Source of the DNA: Eutreptiella sp. 'Long Island Sound 2002'
Taxonomy: Eukaryota; Euglenozoa; Euglenophyceae; Eutreptiales; Eutreptiaceae
Reading direction: 5' to 3'
Length of the DNA stretch: 64,000 bases
Assembly: GCA_964036045.1 (NCBI GenBank)
Contig: OZ038385.1
Coordinates: forward strand, 36,860,063 to 36,924,062
Position 1 is the stretch's first letter, and each line of letters opens with the position of its first letter. This document shows positions 1 through 10,439 of the stretch, in pieces. The translations under genes and the position numbers were made by a program. Below the pieces are notes generated by a model that saw only the letters and a program-made list of their open reading frames with translations, searched no databases and was not told the origin of the DNA.

Positions 1-2
1 TC

Positions 3-1511
3 AGCACTGCTCTCGAACCCCGTGTCATTGACGGGCACCAGTGGTATAAAAACAATCAGTACCTCTTCTACGAGGACCGGATTGTTGTGCCTGAGGCACG
101 ACTGGATGGGTGCCTACAGTGGTCCCGTCTCGGTTCTGGTCACACTGGCGCTAATCGCTCAGTGGACTTCTTCCGTGAGTGTTTCTACTCTAGTCTAACC
201 CCGACTGAACTGAGGTCGCGTATGCAGACCATTGTGGATGCTTGTGGCTGTCATGCCAGCAAGCAGAGCGACAGTAGGGATAGGGGCCTGATTTCCAGCT
301 TACCCATACCCTATTGTGCTAACTCTCTTCTCTACGTGGATTTCATCCACGGCCTACCACGCTTCGGCGGCTATGATAGTTGCCTAGTGGTCACCTGTGG
401 TCTATCTCGCTTCACCCGTGTGTTCCCTTGCAATAAGAAAATCACAGGTGAGCAGACTGTGAAAATGTTGGTCGAACAATGGTTCGAACCCTATGGAGCA
501 CCTAAGCAGGTGCACTCTGATGAAGATGTACGCATCCGCAGTGACACTGCGTGGTACAAACGAGTGCTGAATGCCCTCAACGTGGAGGTAACCACAGGTG
601 TGCCCTATACCCACACGTCTAACCCTCTCTGTGAGAGACAAAACCGTGTGGTGGAGCAAAACTTACGAATCCTGATGAAACAGGAGCGTACCAAGGACTG
701 GGTACGCCTAGTGCCCTGGGCAGTGCTGACCACGAACTCACAGCGGAGCTCTTCTACGGGTTTCACCCCCCACGAACTGTTCCATGGAGGAAGATTTGCT
801 TGGTTCTTCAAAAACCCCTTTTCTGAGGACTTCAAGAGCCCTATGGGAAATTGGCTGGGACACAAGCAGTCTCTGGCTAACCAGGCTGGGACTAACCTGA
901 GACACATTCGTGACCGTGAACTGAGCCGACGGAACCGCCTACGGCGACCTGCCAGCTTCAAGGTTGGTGACCTTGTTTTGGTTCACCATTCACGCCTACC
1001 CTTCTGGCCACGTAACTGCCTACAGGACCCTTATTTTGGACCCTATCGTATCATCAGGATAGATGGATCCAGGATCCATGTCAGGTGCAGTCCACGACTA
1101 GGTGGTGAACTGCTGTGTGCACCTAAACAGTTGAGGCACTATCACTCCCCTGACGATTTGTGTTGGGATGAGTGGCGCCTCAGCGACAGTGAGGTTGAGC
1201 ACATAGACCTAGAGAACGCTGCCAGTCCAGAGGAGGCAGACGAAAACGAAAAGATGACTGCCGATGAGATGGCAGTCGATGGTTACTACGTGGTTGCAGG
1301 TATTGCTCGCCACGAGTATAAACAGGGCTGGAAATTCCTAACCCTATGGGATGGCTATAGGTTATCTGAGGCGACCGGGGAACCTATGTCAGCCTTCATA
1401 CAACCAGATAGGAGTATCAACCCCATCTTCCGCTCCTATCTGGTTGAGAACAACGAAGGGCAGCTATTAACCCGTGCTGAGACTCTTTTCCAGCGTAAAA
1501 GGAAAAACTAA
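3..1511 (+). CDS. Ty3/gypsy-type Pol fragment: integrase plus chromodomain (5' truncated by window edge)
   Basis: The frame is open from base 3, so this is the C-terminal part of a larger Pol whose RT and RNase H lie off the left edge; TAA ends it at 1511. An HHCC-like zinc-binding segment comes first. The integrase core follows: first Asp in LYVDFIHG, second in QVHSDED, Glu in NPLCERQN. The Asp-Glu spacing is 37 residues, against the usual 35. Next comes a GPYRI-type C-terminal barrel, then a chromodomain-like module (YYVVAGIARHEY, LTLWDGY, EPMSAFI), as in chromoviruses, where it targets insertion to chromatin. The usual aromatic residue in the TWEP position reads Gly (ATGEP). The core triad is intact, but without the upstream part autonomy cannot be judged. 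The family is clear; the clade is not. Confidence 0.9.
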   Translation, partial: STALEPRVIDGHQWYKNNQYLFYEDRIVVPEARLDGCLQWSRLGSGHTGANRSVDFFRECFYSSLTPTELRSRMQTIVDACGCHASKQSDSRDRGLISSLPIPYCANSLLYVDFIHGLPRFGGYDSCLVVTCGLSRFTRVFPCNKKITGEQTVKMLVEQWFEPYGAPKQVHSDEDVRIRSDTAWYKRVLNALNVEVTTGVPYTHTSNPLCERQNRVVEQNLRILMKQERTKDWVRLVPWAVLTTNSQRSSSTGFTPHELFHGGRFAWFFKNPFSEDFKSPMGNWLGHKQSLANQAGTNLRHIRDRELSRRNRLRRPASFKVGDLVLVHHSRLPFWPRNCLQDPYFGPYRIIRIDGSRIHVRCSPRLGGELLCAPKQLRHYHSPDDLCWDEWRLSDSEVEHIDLENAASPEEADENEKMTADEMAVDGYYVVAGIARHEYKQGWKFLTLWDGYRLSEATGEPMSAFIQPDRSINPIFRSYLVENNEGQLLTRAETLFQRKRKN

Positions 1512-4020
1512 TTTCCTTGTGTCAGTCTACTGACTGTGTTCTAACCTCACAGGTGCAGTGAGCACTCTTGTGCAGACGTGCCTGTGTATGGGTGTAAGAG
1601 CAGTTGTCACAGTTGCCCCGCATTGCATCGCAGGACAGGACCGTTAGCCCCCCGTGACAACCACTCCCTGGCCGAAGACCATTGGTTTTCACAGACTACT
1701 GCTTACTGAGCACTGCACTGACCCTGTCTGTGCCCTGCAGACCCATGCCTATGGTTTCCAGCGTGGACCAGGTGGCCGCTTATCAGGTTTGCAGCCACCC
1801 AGCGAGTGTATGCCTTGTTGACCATGTGTTGCATGGGGACTGCCCTGATGTAATGACCATGGGGAGCCAACGAAAAACGGTGGCTTACTACACCGGGGGG
1901 GGGAATGACAAGCAAGGTGTTATGAGGCAAGGTGTGCCTTCCCTCCTTGGGGACAAGTGAGCCCACAGTTAGGACCTCTGACTGGTCCAGACCCATGGGG
2001 TTCTACCCTTCCTTACAGGGTTTACCTTACCCCTATGTGTGCTACGTATGTCTGTATGTGTCTCACTTCTCTCCCGGGCCTGGCTCCCAACTCAATGGGC
2101 TTCGCTGATGTCGGACCGAAGGTCCTAGTCAGTTACTAGTACCACTCCTATGGCGCCCAGTTTTTATGCTGGCGCCTATCCTTGGGGGAAGACGGCAAAA
2201 GCCCTACCTACTAGAGGGGAGGGGTGGCCAAGTGTGCTAAGGGCATACAAAACGCCCATTTTTGCTAAGGCCAAAAGCTAACGCACTCCCCTGCCCACAT
2301 GGAAAAGCACGCGGGACAGGAGACACCACTACATCACATTCACTAACGCCAGCACCGGCCTTTGAAGGCAGGGTAAGCACTCATCACTTGCACTCAACTC
2401 CTGCCAGGCCTGCTGACCCTAACTCCTACACACGCTACTTGGCGTTGCTGTTGAAGGGTTCACGGGTCCTACTGACCCTCCTGTGAGAAAGCAAGAGAAC
2501 ACAGCGCTACTAAGCGGCTGTGGCGCAACAGGGACGCCACTACGCGTTTTCCTGTCAGGGCTTGGAGGGAAGGAGTGCGCTGTGTCCGTGCACAGCGTGG
2601 ATGCTGATGAAGTCGGACTGCACTCACCACTCCTGGTTGAGTTGCAGTTTGTTGTTTTTGATCAGCGCAGCATTATTTAGCGCTGCCCAAGTGGGACTGC
2701 ACCAATCACCCTTACCTTCCGACCTGAAGAGCAAAGGCGGATGCAGGAGCGTTTGCAGCGGAGGAACCAAGACAGAGTCCAGGTGTTATACGCTTGTCAG
2801 TCTGCCCTATAATACGCTGTCTACAAACGCCCCTATCAAGCAAGCAAGGTTAAGAAGCTCCACCCGTTCTCTTATAGAACGTGGGGTGGAGCCCCTGGGT
2901 AACCTAAACAAGGTTTACCGTGCGCACTTCGCGTGGCCTACCCTTTGATGCGTCATATGCATGCACAGGTATGCACAATCTCTCCATTTCCTGTTGTTCT
3001 TACCTAATTGAACTCAACATAACCAAAAACAAGCGTGACTCAACCAGGAGGTCACCTCCTCCTGGGCTTACCTACCTTACTCACGACGCATCATGTGAAT
3101 GCCGAGAAAAACACGAGCGCAAAACAACCCTACGCGCTCAAACAAACCTACGGCGAATCATAAACCACCCTAAGCGATTAATGCACTGTGTGTCATGCAT
3201 GCTACCCTTGTTTTATTTCCTGCAGAAAGCGGAAGGAGAGTGGCGCACTGCACAGCGCAAAAAAAGCCTAAGCGTTTTAAGCAACCCTACTTTAGCGCTA
3301 CGGCAACACAAACACAAGGAAGCACTTTCTTTTCTTACCTGTGAAGAGAGAACAAGGGTGAATTGGGGTACAGGGAAAGCGCCACAGCGTGTGGATGCCT
3401 CAATTAGGCACATGCATCGCGAGCACAGCGCATATTCTAACCCTACGTGCGCGCTGCGCGCTCCATTCGCATCGCATACCTTTCGTTCCTGTTTTGACCT
3501 GTGCAGAGCAAAAAAGAGGAGCACCTGAACCCCCAACGAACACAGTGTTAACAACCCTGACGTTTTAACGAAGCAACCAACACGAACGCAATGCATGCGT
3601 GTGAAATGACACTGGCATACCTGAGAGGTGGGTTGTCCACGTGCTCTGTGGTGTGGGTTGAGTTTGAATACTTTTCCCTAAAGCTTATAAACATTTTGAT
3701 GCAACTGTGCAAAAATTTCCTTTAGAACTTTAAAAACTACGGCTCATACCTTCTTTTTCAAGAGCCGTTTACGCTTGCGCAACCCTGTTTTTGAAGTCCC
3801 ATTCTGTTGCGCTTGTCTGCGACTTTGAGTTTTGGTGTAAAAATGACGATTTCTCGCGTGATTTCGCCAATTTTTAGCGATTTGACTTCTTAAATTGCTA
3901 CACCTTTCGCTAAACCACAGGAATCACTCCCTGTTGGTTACATTTTCTATTTCTTTCAGCTCCTGGAGATTTGTGTCCTCCATTGGGAGTATTGCTCCGC
4001 CATGGCCCTTGGTCAGGACG
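1512..4020. other. Post-pol non-coding region, possibly including the 3' LTR
   Basis: I see no convincing coding sequence after the pol stop. A purine run at about 2214-2227 (AGAGGGGAGGGG) is followed directly by TGGCC, which would suit a polypurine tract next to an LTR start. The left LTR is outside the window, so LTR limits cannot be confirmed. Between about 3120 and 3590 the motif CCCTA, followed by (A/C)GCG or a near variant, recurs several times among AAC-rich sequence and looks like a decayed short repeat. The rest shows nothing recognisable. Confidence 0.3.
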
Positions 4021-4065
4021 TTTACTAAAACGCTGTTTATACAGCGATGGCCGTCCGCATTAGAG

Positions 4066-4140
4066 CATTCGACTGTACCCTAGTGGGCAAGCAGATGTGC
4101 TCCAGGGAGGGAGTCCTGGGTTCAAACCCCACTACCCCCA
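4066..4140 (+). repeat. tRNA-like sequence (SINE head or tRNA pseudogene)
   Basis: An A-box-like stretch (TACCCTAGTGGGC) lies about 40 bases before a good B box (GGTTCAAACCC, 4119-4129). A T-arm with 4 of 5 pairs can be drawn around the B box. No matching acceptor stem is present: the 3' end TACCCCC has no GGGGGTA partner. It is therefore not an intact tRNA gene. The same A-box start (TACCCTAGT) occurs in the tRNA-like sequence at 52.2 kb. Confidence 0.4.
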
Positions 4141-4370
4141 AATTTTTACCACAAGTTTTCGTCGCACGCTGGCAACTTTTGAGGAATGCCCCATCGAAGG
4201 GACATCATTCACGGTACATTACACTGTTTTTCAAGGGTACCTACAGTGTGATAGGCTTCTATGAACTGATGAGGATGTTTTTGGTAAGTTTAATGCATTT
4301 TCTGAGGTAATTTTGGGAATTTTTGAGCCTTTTTCCTGGGTCCTACTAGCTTAGCTAACTAGTACTCCAG

Positions 4371-5055
4371 GGGGGAGTAAGAAAAAGTCACTGCCATGTC
4401 TTTCTTGGAGGGCTTGATCCAGGCCAAGCCCCCTTTAAAACCCTTTTGTTGATGCTAAGACTAACTTAAGTATTTTTATCACTCTTTTGAAGCTTAAAGT
4501 ACACTTTGTCAAAGTAACTAGGGTTGTAACCCTAGCCCCCGATGAAGTTCACCCCTACCACTCAACGGAGCGGAGGTATCTTCCTTCATGGAGGATATAC
4601 TGAAATAAAACAGGCATTTCATGCTCTAGGCCTTGGAGGTTAAGCCTAGTGGTCTCCCACCCCAAGACCCCTATGCTCAATTGTCTCTACCACTTATTGT
4701 GGTTCTACTTTCTAAGTGTTTTTGAATTCAGTTGCTTGGCAAAGTCATATTCTGTGTCTGGCCTGACACCGATGCCCCACATTCCTAACCAGCACCACTT
4801 CACCCAAAAGAGTGCACATGAAGTGCTTGATGCTATCTTTGAGGCTAGAGTCAGCCCAGTTTTCATATAAAATCTTTTGTATTATCCATTTGTGATTGAA
4901 TCTTTGTGTTTATACCTGCTTTGTCTATCTGCAGCCCTTCTGTGTTACACTGGATTTCAAACTATTCATTGATTCGATCCACATCCTGTTCTTGCTCTAC
5001 TTGCTCCTTTGGTTTTGGGATTTCACCATCAAAAACCTGCAGGATTTCATCAAAA
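4371..5055 (+). repeat. Dispersed repeat copy A (tRNA-box-containing)
   Basis: Colinear with 5886-6640. Shared landmarks in order are GGGGGGAGTAAGAAAAAGT (4371), CCTAGTGGTCT (about 4647), CTGCAGCCCTTC (about 4930) and an ATCAAAAAC-type end (about 5030). Spacings between the first three are about 280 and 283 bases here and about 283 and 331 in copy B. It is probably a non-coding transposable element, since no open frame is shared between the copies. Confidence 0.5.
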
Positions 5056-5885
5056 TCTATAGGGCACTAATCAAGGACATCTTTCTATGTTTACTTATTT
5101 ATGTGTGTCTCGTCATTTCCGTCATCATACGTGACATACGTTTAAAATCTTATTATTTCTTCTTTTTCCAGCGCTTTGTTAGGACTCGCTCCGGCGCGCC
5201 GCCTTTGTCAATGTGGAAATTCCTGGATTTAAAAATCCAGGAGATGACCACAATTTTTATAAAAATGTGCATCTGATGCACAATTTCATTCTGGTAAGGT
5301 GTGTGCCTTTAGAAAAATTCTAGGCCGTCATTTGACGGATTTTGGTGTTTCGCTTCACGTTTTGCGTGGATTCGTCGCCCATCCTCTCACCTTTTGTTGT
5401 ACAGATATCCTCGAGAAGCGTCGCTGAGTAGGGCGGCATTCGGGCCGAAAAGGAGCATCGGGAGACTGAACCAGAACTCAAGACCCCACCAAGGGGCAAT
5501 TTAATTTTTTTCGTCGCCCCCTCGCCCTAAGACCAGGACAGGTGCTGCCAGCAGGTTCCCAGAGACTCAGAGCAAACGCCCTGTGAGAGTCAAGCGTTGG
5601 GTTGTGTCGCGCTGCAGCTTGGAGGGAGGGATGCATATGCATATGGTCTTTGCATACCCAATTCAACCCCACCAAGTCTCCGAAGCGCCTGCAGCGCCAA
5701 GAGCGCTGAGTTTTCTGTATGTAATTGTCACGACAAATGCAGCAAAAGGCGCTGGCCATGGTAAAGCCCTCTTTTCCAGTGCAAGGGAGGCTGTAGGTAT
5801 TTTAAAGTAGATGTGGAAACCAAGGAAAGGCCAAGAAAAATTCCCTTTTTCCTGAAATGCCACAGTGGTGACCACCGCAGCACAA

Positions 5886-6640
5886 GGGGGGAGTAAGAAA
5901 AAGTGCTTTTCCATTGCTTTAGAGTAGACTTTAGTTGTATTAGAGATGCTCTTAGTTATCCTGCATTTTTATCTTAGTATTGGCCTGACCAAAATGGGTG
6001 AAAACACATTTTGACCTACAGAACCAAACACTAAATCAGGATGTTGTGTGGACCCCTTAATTCCCAAGCAATGTGAACTAAAACATCATTTCCTGACTGA
6101 CTGAGGCACTAACATACTGAGGTAGAGCCTGTAGATTTATCTATGTTTTCTCATGAATGCTTAGCTATCCTAGTGGTCTGCACCCTAGGGGGCTTTGGCA
6201 CCTCTTTTTGAGAGGTCCTGGGTTCAGTTCCCAGTTCAATTCCAGTCAGCCTAGCTAAGTAGGAATATCCCATGTGACATGGCAGTGACCTGAGCGCCAC
6301 AAGCCATGCGACCTCAGCACCTATGGGACCCAAAACAAAGAAGTGCACATCTCAGGATGGCACTATATGGAGTGTGAGCCCTTGGGGCAGTTTTCCGATC
6401 AGATTTTCCCAATCATGTAAAATATTTTGATCCAAGTTGCATTGATTGTCTATTGTTGTAGTCTATTGTTTATATCTTTATTATCTAACTCTTTTCTGAC
6501 TGCAGCCCTTCATGCTTTGATCTTGTTTGACTTCTACTTGCTCATCTCTGGCTTGGGTTATCCTGTATTCGTTGTATTTCATCAACAAAACATTTTCTCC
6601 ATCAAAAACAAGCAGCAGGAACCCTACACCAGCAACAAGC
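5886..6640 (+). repeat. Dispersed repeat copy B
   Basis: Second copy of the repeat at 4371-5055, same orientation, diverged by substitutions and indels. In the middle, ATCCTAGTGGTC (about 6168) and GGTTCAGTTCC (about 6223) resemble pol III A and B boxes, so the family may be SINE-like. Its end carries AAGCAGCAGG twice (about 6610-6650). Confidence 0.5.
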
Positions 6641-7158
6641 AGCAGGAGAGGCACAACAAGAGCTGAAAGACTCTTAAAAACTTTCTAAGTTCTCACATGA
6701 AGAGTTTGCAATTGTTCCATTTCAACAACTATTTCTATAGCCTTGGAGTCCTTAAAGTATTGATATACACATTGTTGCACCCACAACCAACCCAAGCTGA
6801 GTTTTTAAGGTTGAATCTGCCCATTTCAGCCTATGCTAAGCTCACTTGTCGTTTTGGTCCCTTAGGCCTTGCACTTTAAATTGGTACTTTTTTTTGAGCT
6901 TGTTTGGTTTTGCAATCAGCCCAGGTCGTACAACTAGCCATGGCTTTGCTAGCCTCTATCTCTTTTATAACACATGTACACGGGGAAAACAGTTTGTGTT
7001 ATAAAAAGGTCCTTGGTACACCAAAATAGCCATTCTGAAACATTCATGCAATTTTTTTGCTGGTTGCAAAGTTGTGAAAACTCTCTCCCTCTCCCTTATT
7101 GTTTCTTAACTTTCCACCGTGCAAAAAAAACTGGACATTGCACTGAGGTACGCTTAAT

Positions 7159-7954
7159 TCAATGCATCACAAAAGGTTTTCCAATGCGTTTTCGTTGGCA
7201 AACTGCGTGTGTACCATCATTTTTACCCAACAATTGTGTGTTCAAGAATACTCCATTACAGCCTTGGTATTGGAGTGCGTAAATGCAACTATCGTAGGAA
7301 AAATACAAATTAAAGCCATCAGTGACCTCTCCCTCTTCATAGGCATGATTGATTTTGTAGACATGGCACTGCATATTCTTGCCAAGCATTGATGACACTT
7401 CTTCTTCTCTTTGGTGGCGGTGTTGCGGAACTTTTTTGGGTGACTCTTAGACATGCATTTGGTGCACATCCCTGACTAGCCCTTTGTCCTCTTTGAAGTG
7501 GCTCGCCGATGTGGCGAGCAGCTCTTTTGAAAGCTGTTTTTCGAACCTTTGCAGATGCATGTCAATGAAGTCTTGCTCAATAATGAAAGAACCCAACCGA
7601 AGACTTCACGGGGTCATCTTTTGTCTGCCAATCTATGCCTCGGCCATAGCATTTGGTGGTCGCATCAACCTTCGCGAGGGCAGCGCTGCCACGGCTAGTC
7701 GGAGGAGTGGAGATGGATAAATACAGGCACATGCAGTTTTTGTAGGTGCATCAAGGTGGATGTTCTCTGCCGCACCGAGTGCCAGAAAGATGTTCGGACC
7801 GAAGGGATAAATACCACGGCGAGCAGAACTTGAGACAACACTTTTTGAAATCACACTGTCGTAAAGAGCTTTGGTCCTAGAACACACAAAATAGGCTGCG
7901 GCACGGGCGCATTGATCATGTAGTGTTTTGCGCTTCCCATCATCCTTGCGGAAA
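7159..7954 (-). pseudogene. Unidentified coding stretch, split or decayed
   Basis: Three minus-strand segments read like real protein. The first (7954 to about 7670) starts after a CAG acceptor and runs FRKDDGKRKTLHDQ to IYPFGPNIFLALGAAENIHL, ending near a possible GTTGAT donor. The second (about 7585-7450) reads EQDFIDMHLQRFEKQLSKEL and meets an in-frame TAA. The third (about 7450-7159) contains MQCHVYKINHAYEEGE and FNLYFSYDSCIYALQYQG and ends VCQRKRIGKPFVMH stop. I do not recognise the family. It may be a multi-exon host gene with short introns or a degenerate transposon protein; the TAA between segments two and three favours decay unless an intron hides it. Confidence 0.4.
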
Positions 7955-10400
7955 CTGTTTGTTCAGGTGCAGAAAACCGCTTTGTCTTCCGGTTGTATCA
8001 CATCTATAAGATGTGGAGGAAAGACAGCCAAAAAAATGTGCTGGTCCCCAATACTTTTTGTTCAAGAAAATCACAATGCTTCTCTGAAACCAAATGCTAG
8101 TAGTCCAAGTAGTCAAGAACGTATGGGCACCAAAACAATTAGATCACATTCACGATTGTCTCTTTTCAAATCAAAGCATAAGAAGCAAAGAGGGGTTACA
8201 TACAAAGATGGACAGAGGGTTCAATGGTTTATAAACAAATGCAGATGGTTTTGATTTCAAAACTTACCATAATCAGGCTAAGTAGATTGTACTCAATACT
8301 TGGTGTGCACTATTTTGTGCGAAATGAAGCTAGTTAGGAATAAAAGGATATTGGCTCATATTTCGCTCATATTCGAACCTTGTGATAAAGCAAGGCCTGC
8401 CGCCAAAGTCTACTACTCTTATCTTTACTACACACAGCACAAATGTAGGATACCTTAGCGGCTAAACATGAATAAACACATTCCATATGATTAAAATGTG
8501 ATTTCATCATGTTTTATGACACATTAGAATGTTCCGATGATTAGAAACTTCATAGTAGCTATTTAGAAGCTTTAGAAAACCTCTCCCCAAATTGCACCAT
8601 TTGTAAACACCACATGAAATGTTGAAGTGTTCGAGGTGTAATTCATGTATTACTACTCTTGCTCTTGTCAAAGATCAATCAACGTGTACAACAGCACATG
8701 AAATGTGCTTGGTTCGACACACTTTTGCGTTGAGCGGATGTTGTTCCATGGTAACCAAACTGTTTTTTCTTCGGCAAAATTGCATATCGGGGGACAGGGC
8801 AGGTACCACGGCAGCAACGCAATCTATCATAGGAGTAGCCGAGTCTGCAAAGTCCACACAACGTTCGTCGTGTCCACAATATGCTCAGAGATAATGCACT
8901 CCACAGCACAGTCAACTAAAGCCAACACCGAGTGCATCTTTATTCTCCGACGTCCCCCGGTTGGACCGCTGAGCATGTATTTGTCAACAGGATGATTTCA
9001 CACAATACGGTAACAATTCAGCGAAAAATCACGATACACAGAATATTAAATACGCCAAAATGTAGAGCGCGTGAATTAACAACGTCAAACACAAATGCGC
9101 CGTGCACGTGCTTACAATGAGTGCACGCACCGTTGTCTGCTTAAGCATCACAAGACGACATATGACATACACCGAACATGCATATTGCGTAAATAATCGC
9201 GCTAGTCCAGAGGTACGCTGTGCACACGCTGACTACTAGTGCTTGTCCCGATGTCTGCCCCATGAAGCCAGAATACTAGTGTTTAAACGCAGTGTTGCAT
9301 GCATGCCAAAAGCCGCCGAGGCCAGTTACACAAACGCAGGTTGAACCCAATTAGAGAGCACATGATGCCGCCTTGACCGCGTGTTCAACAAAGGCAGCCT
9401 TGTTATATTGCAACCCCGGGAATGAAAAAAGACCGTTTCCTGCACAGCCGCCAGTATACAAACAGATCATTGTATACTCTGTCTCCTACACCGCCGGCTC
9501 CCCGGTAGCTTGCACCCTAGTGCAGCGATGTTGATGTATTTTCACATTTGTATTCAATTTTTCTGCTTTTCGCTTGCTTTTGTACATTCAAAATGCCTTG
9601 AAAACATGCACACACACACATATGGTCTGTTGTTCCAACTACACTCTTTGGGGGTGTTTTCGCACAGCGCGGGCACAGCGCGGGCACAGCGCGGGCACAG
9701 CGCCAACTATTACGGTGATTATCCAGGTAACAGCCCCGAAAACCACCCATCTGCGGAATCATGCACAACCAATTCAAATCTCAAAAATTCAAACATCTGA
9801 TGCTTGCCATGGGTCCCAGGGACCTACATTCTGCCCCCTATAGCCCCGTCCACGGCAGCAGCCATTCAATGACATCCTTCCAATCTTCTGAACTTACCGA
9901 ACTCCGGGTGGTGGAGAACAGCCAACTTTTCGCACAGCGCGTGCACAGCGCACGGTACGCCCCCTTTACAATGATGTGCTACAACACTTCATGTAAACAA
10001 ATGGAAACATGGTTTCTTTGGCTCAAAGCAATATTTTTTTTTAAATGCAATATCTTCCTTTTAAAAGTTGCAAAACTGTCAAATTTTAGCAAACTTCTGA
10101 AAATGAGTCTCTCACCTCTAACAAATATGGACCCATTGCTTTCCCCTATTTCATGAATTGAAAACCTCTGTCACCTCTTCAGCCATCAAAGGATTGTTGA
10201 CAATTCTTTTTGTTGACAATTCCCCTACTAGTGCAGAAGGTGAGAGACATGCTTTGTGTAAAACAGACAACGTGTGAACACACAACAAATGAACCACTGA
10301 CCCGCTAGCAAAGAAAATTAAACCCATACACAACCTTGAATCAACCGCTGGGAATTATGCTGTTTTATATTTCTGTGCATCATAAATGATTAGGATCCAG
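7955..10400. other. No recognisable gene; short tandem repeat at 9662-9702
   Basis: Only short overlapping frames on both strands, none protein-like. Four head-to-tail copies of an 11-base unit (GCGCGGGCACA) lie at about 9662-9702, and a single related copy recurs near 9940. A (CAA)n microsatellite follows at about 10409-10432. Confidence 0.5.
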
Positions 10401-10439
10401 CTAAAAGCAACAACAACAACAACAACAACAGACCATTGC

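Noticed and set aside
4066-4140. Functional tRNA gene
   Set aside because: There is a B box but no acceptor stem. The same applies at 39.6 kb and 52.2 kb.
5080-5240. Membrane-like stretch after repeat copy A
   Set aside because: It is hydrophobic only because of T-rich sequence with no supporting start or splice signals.
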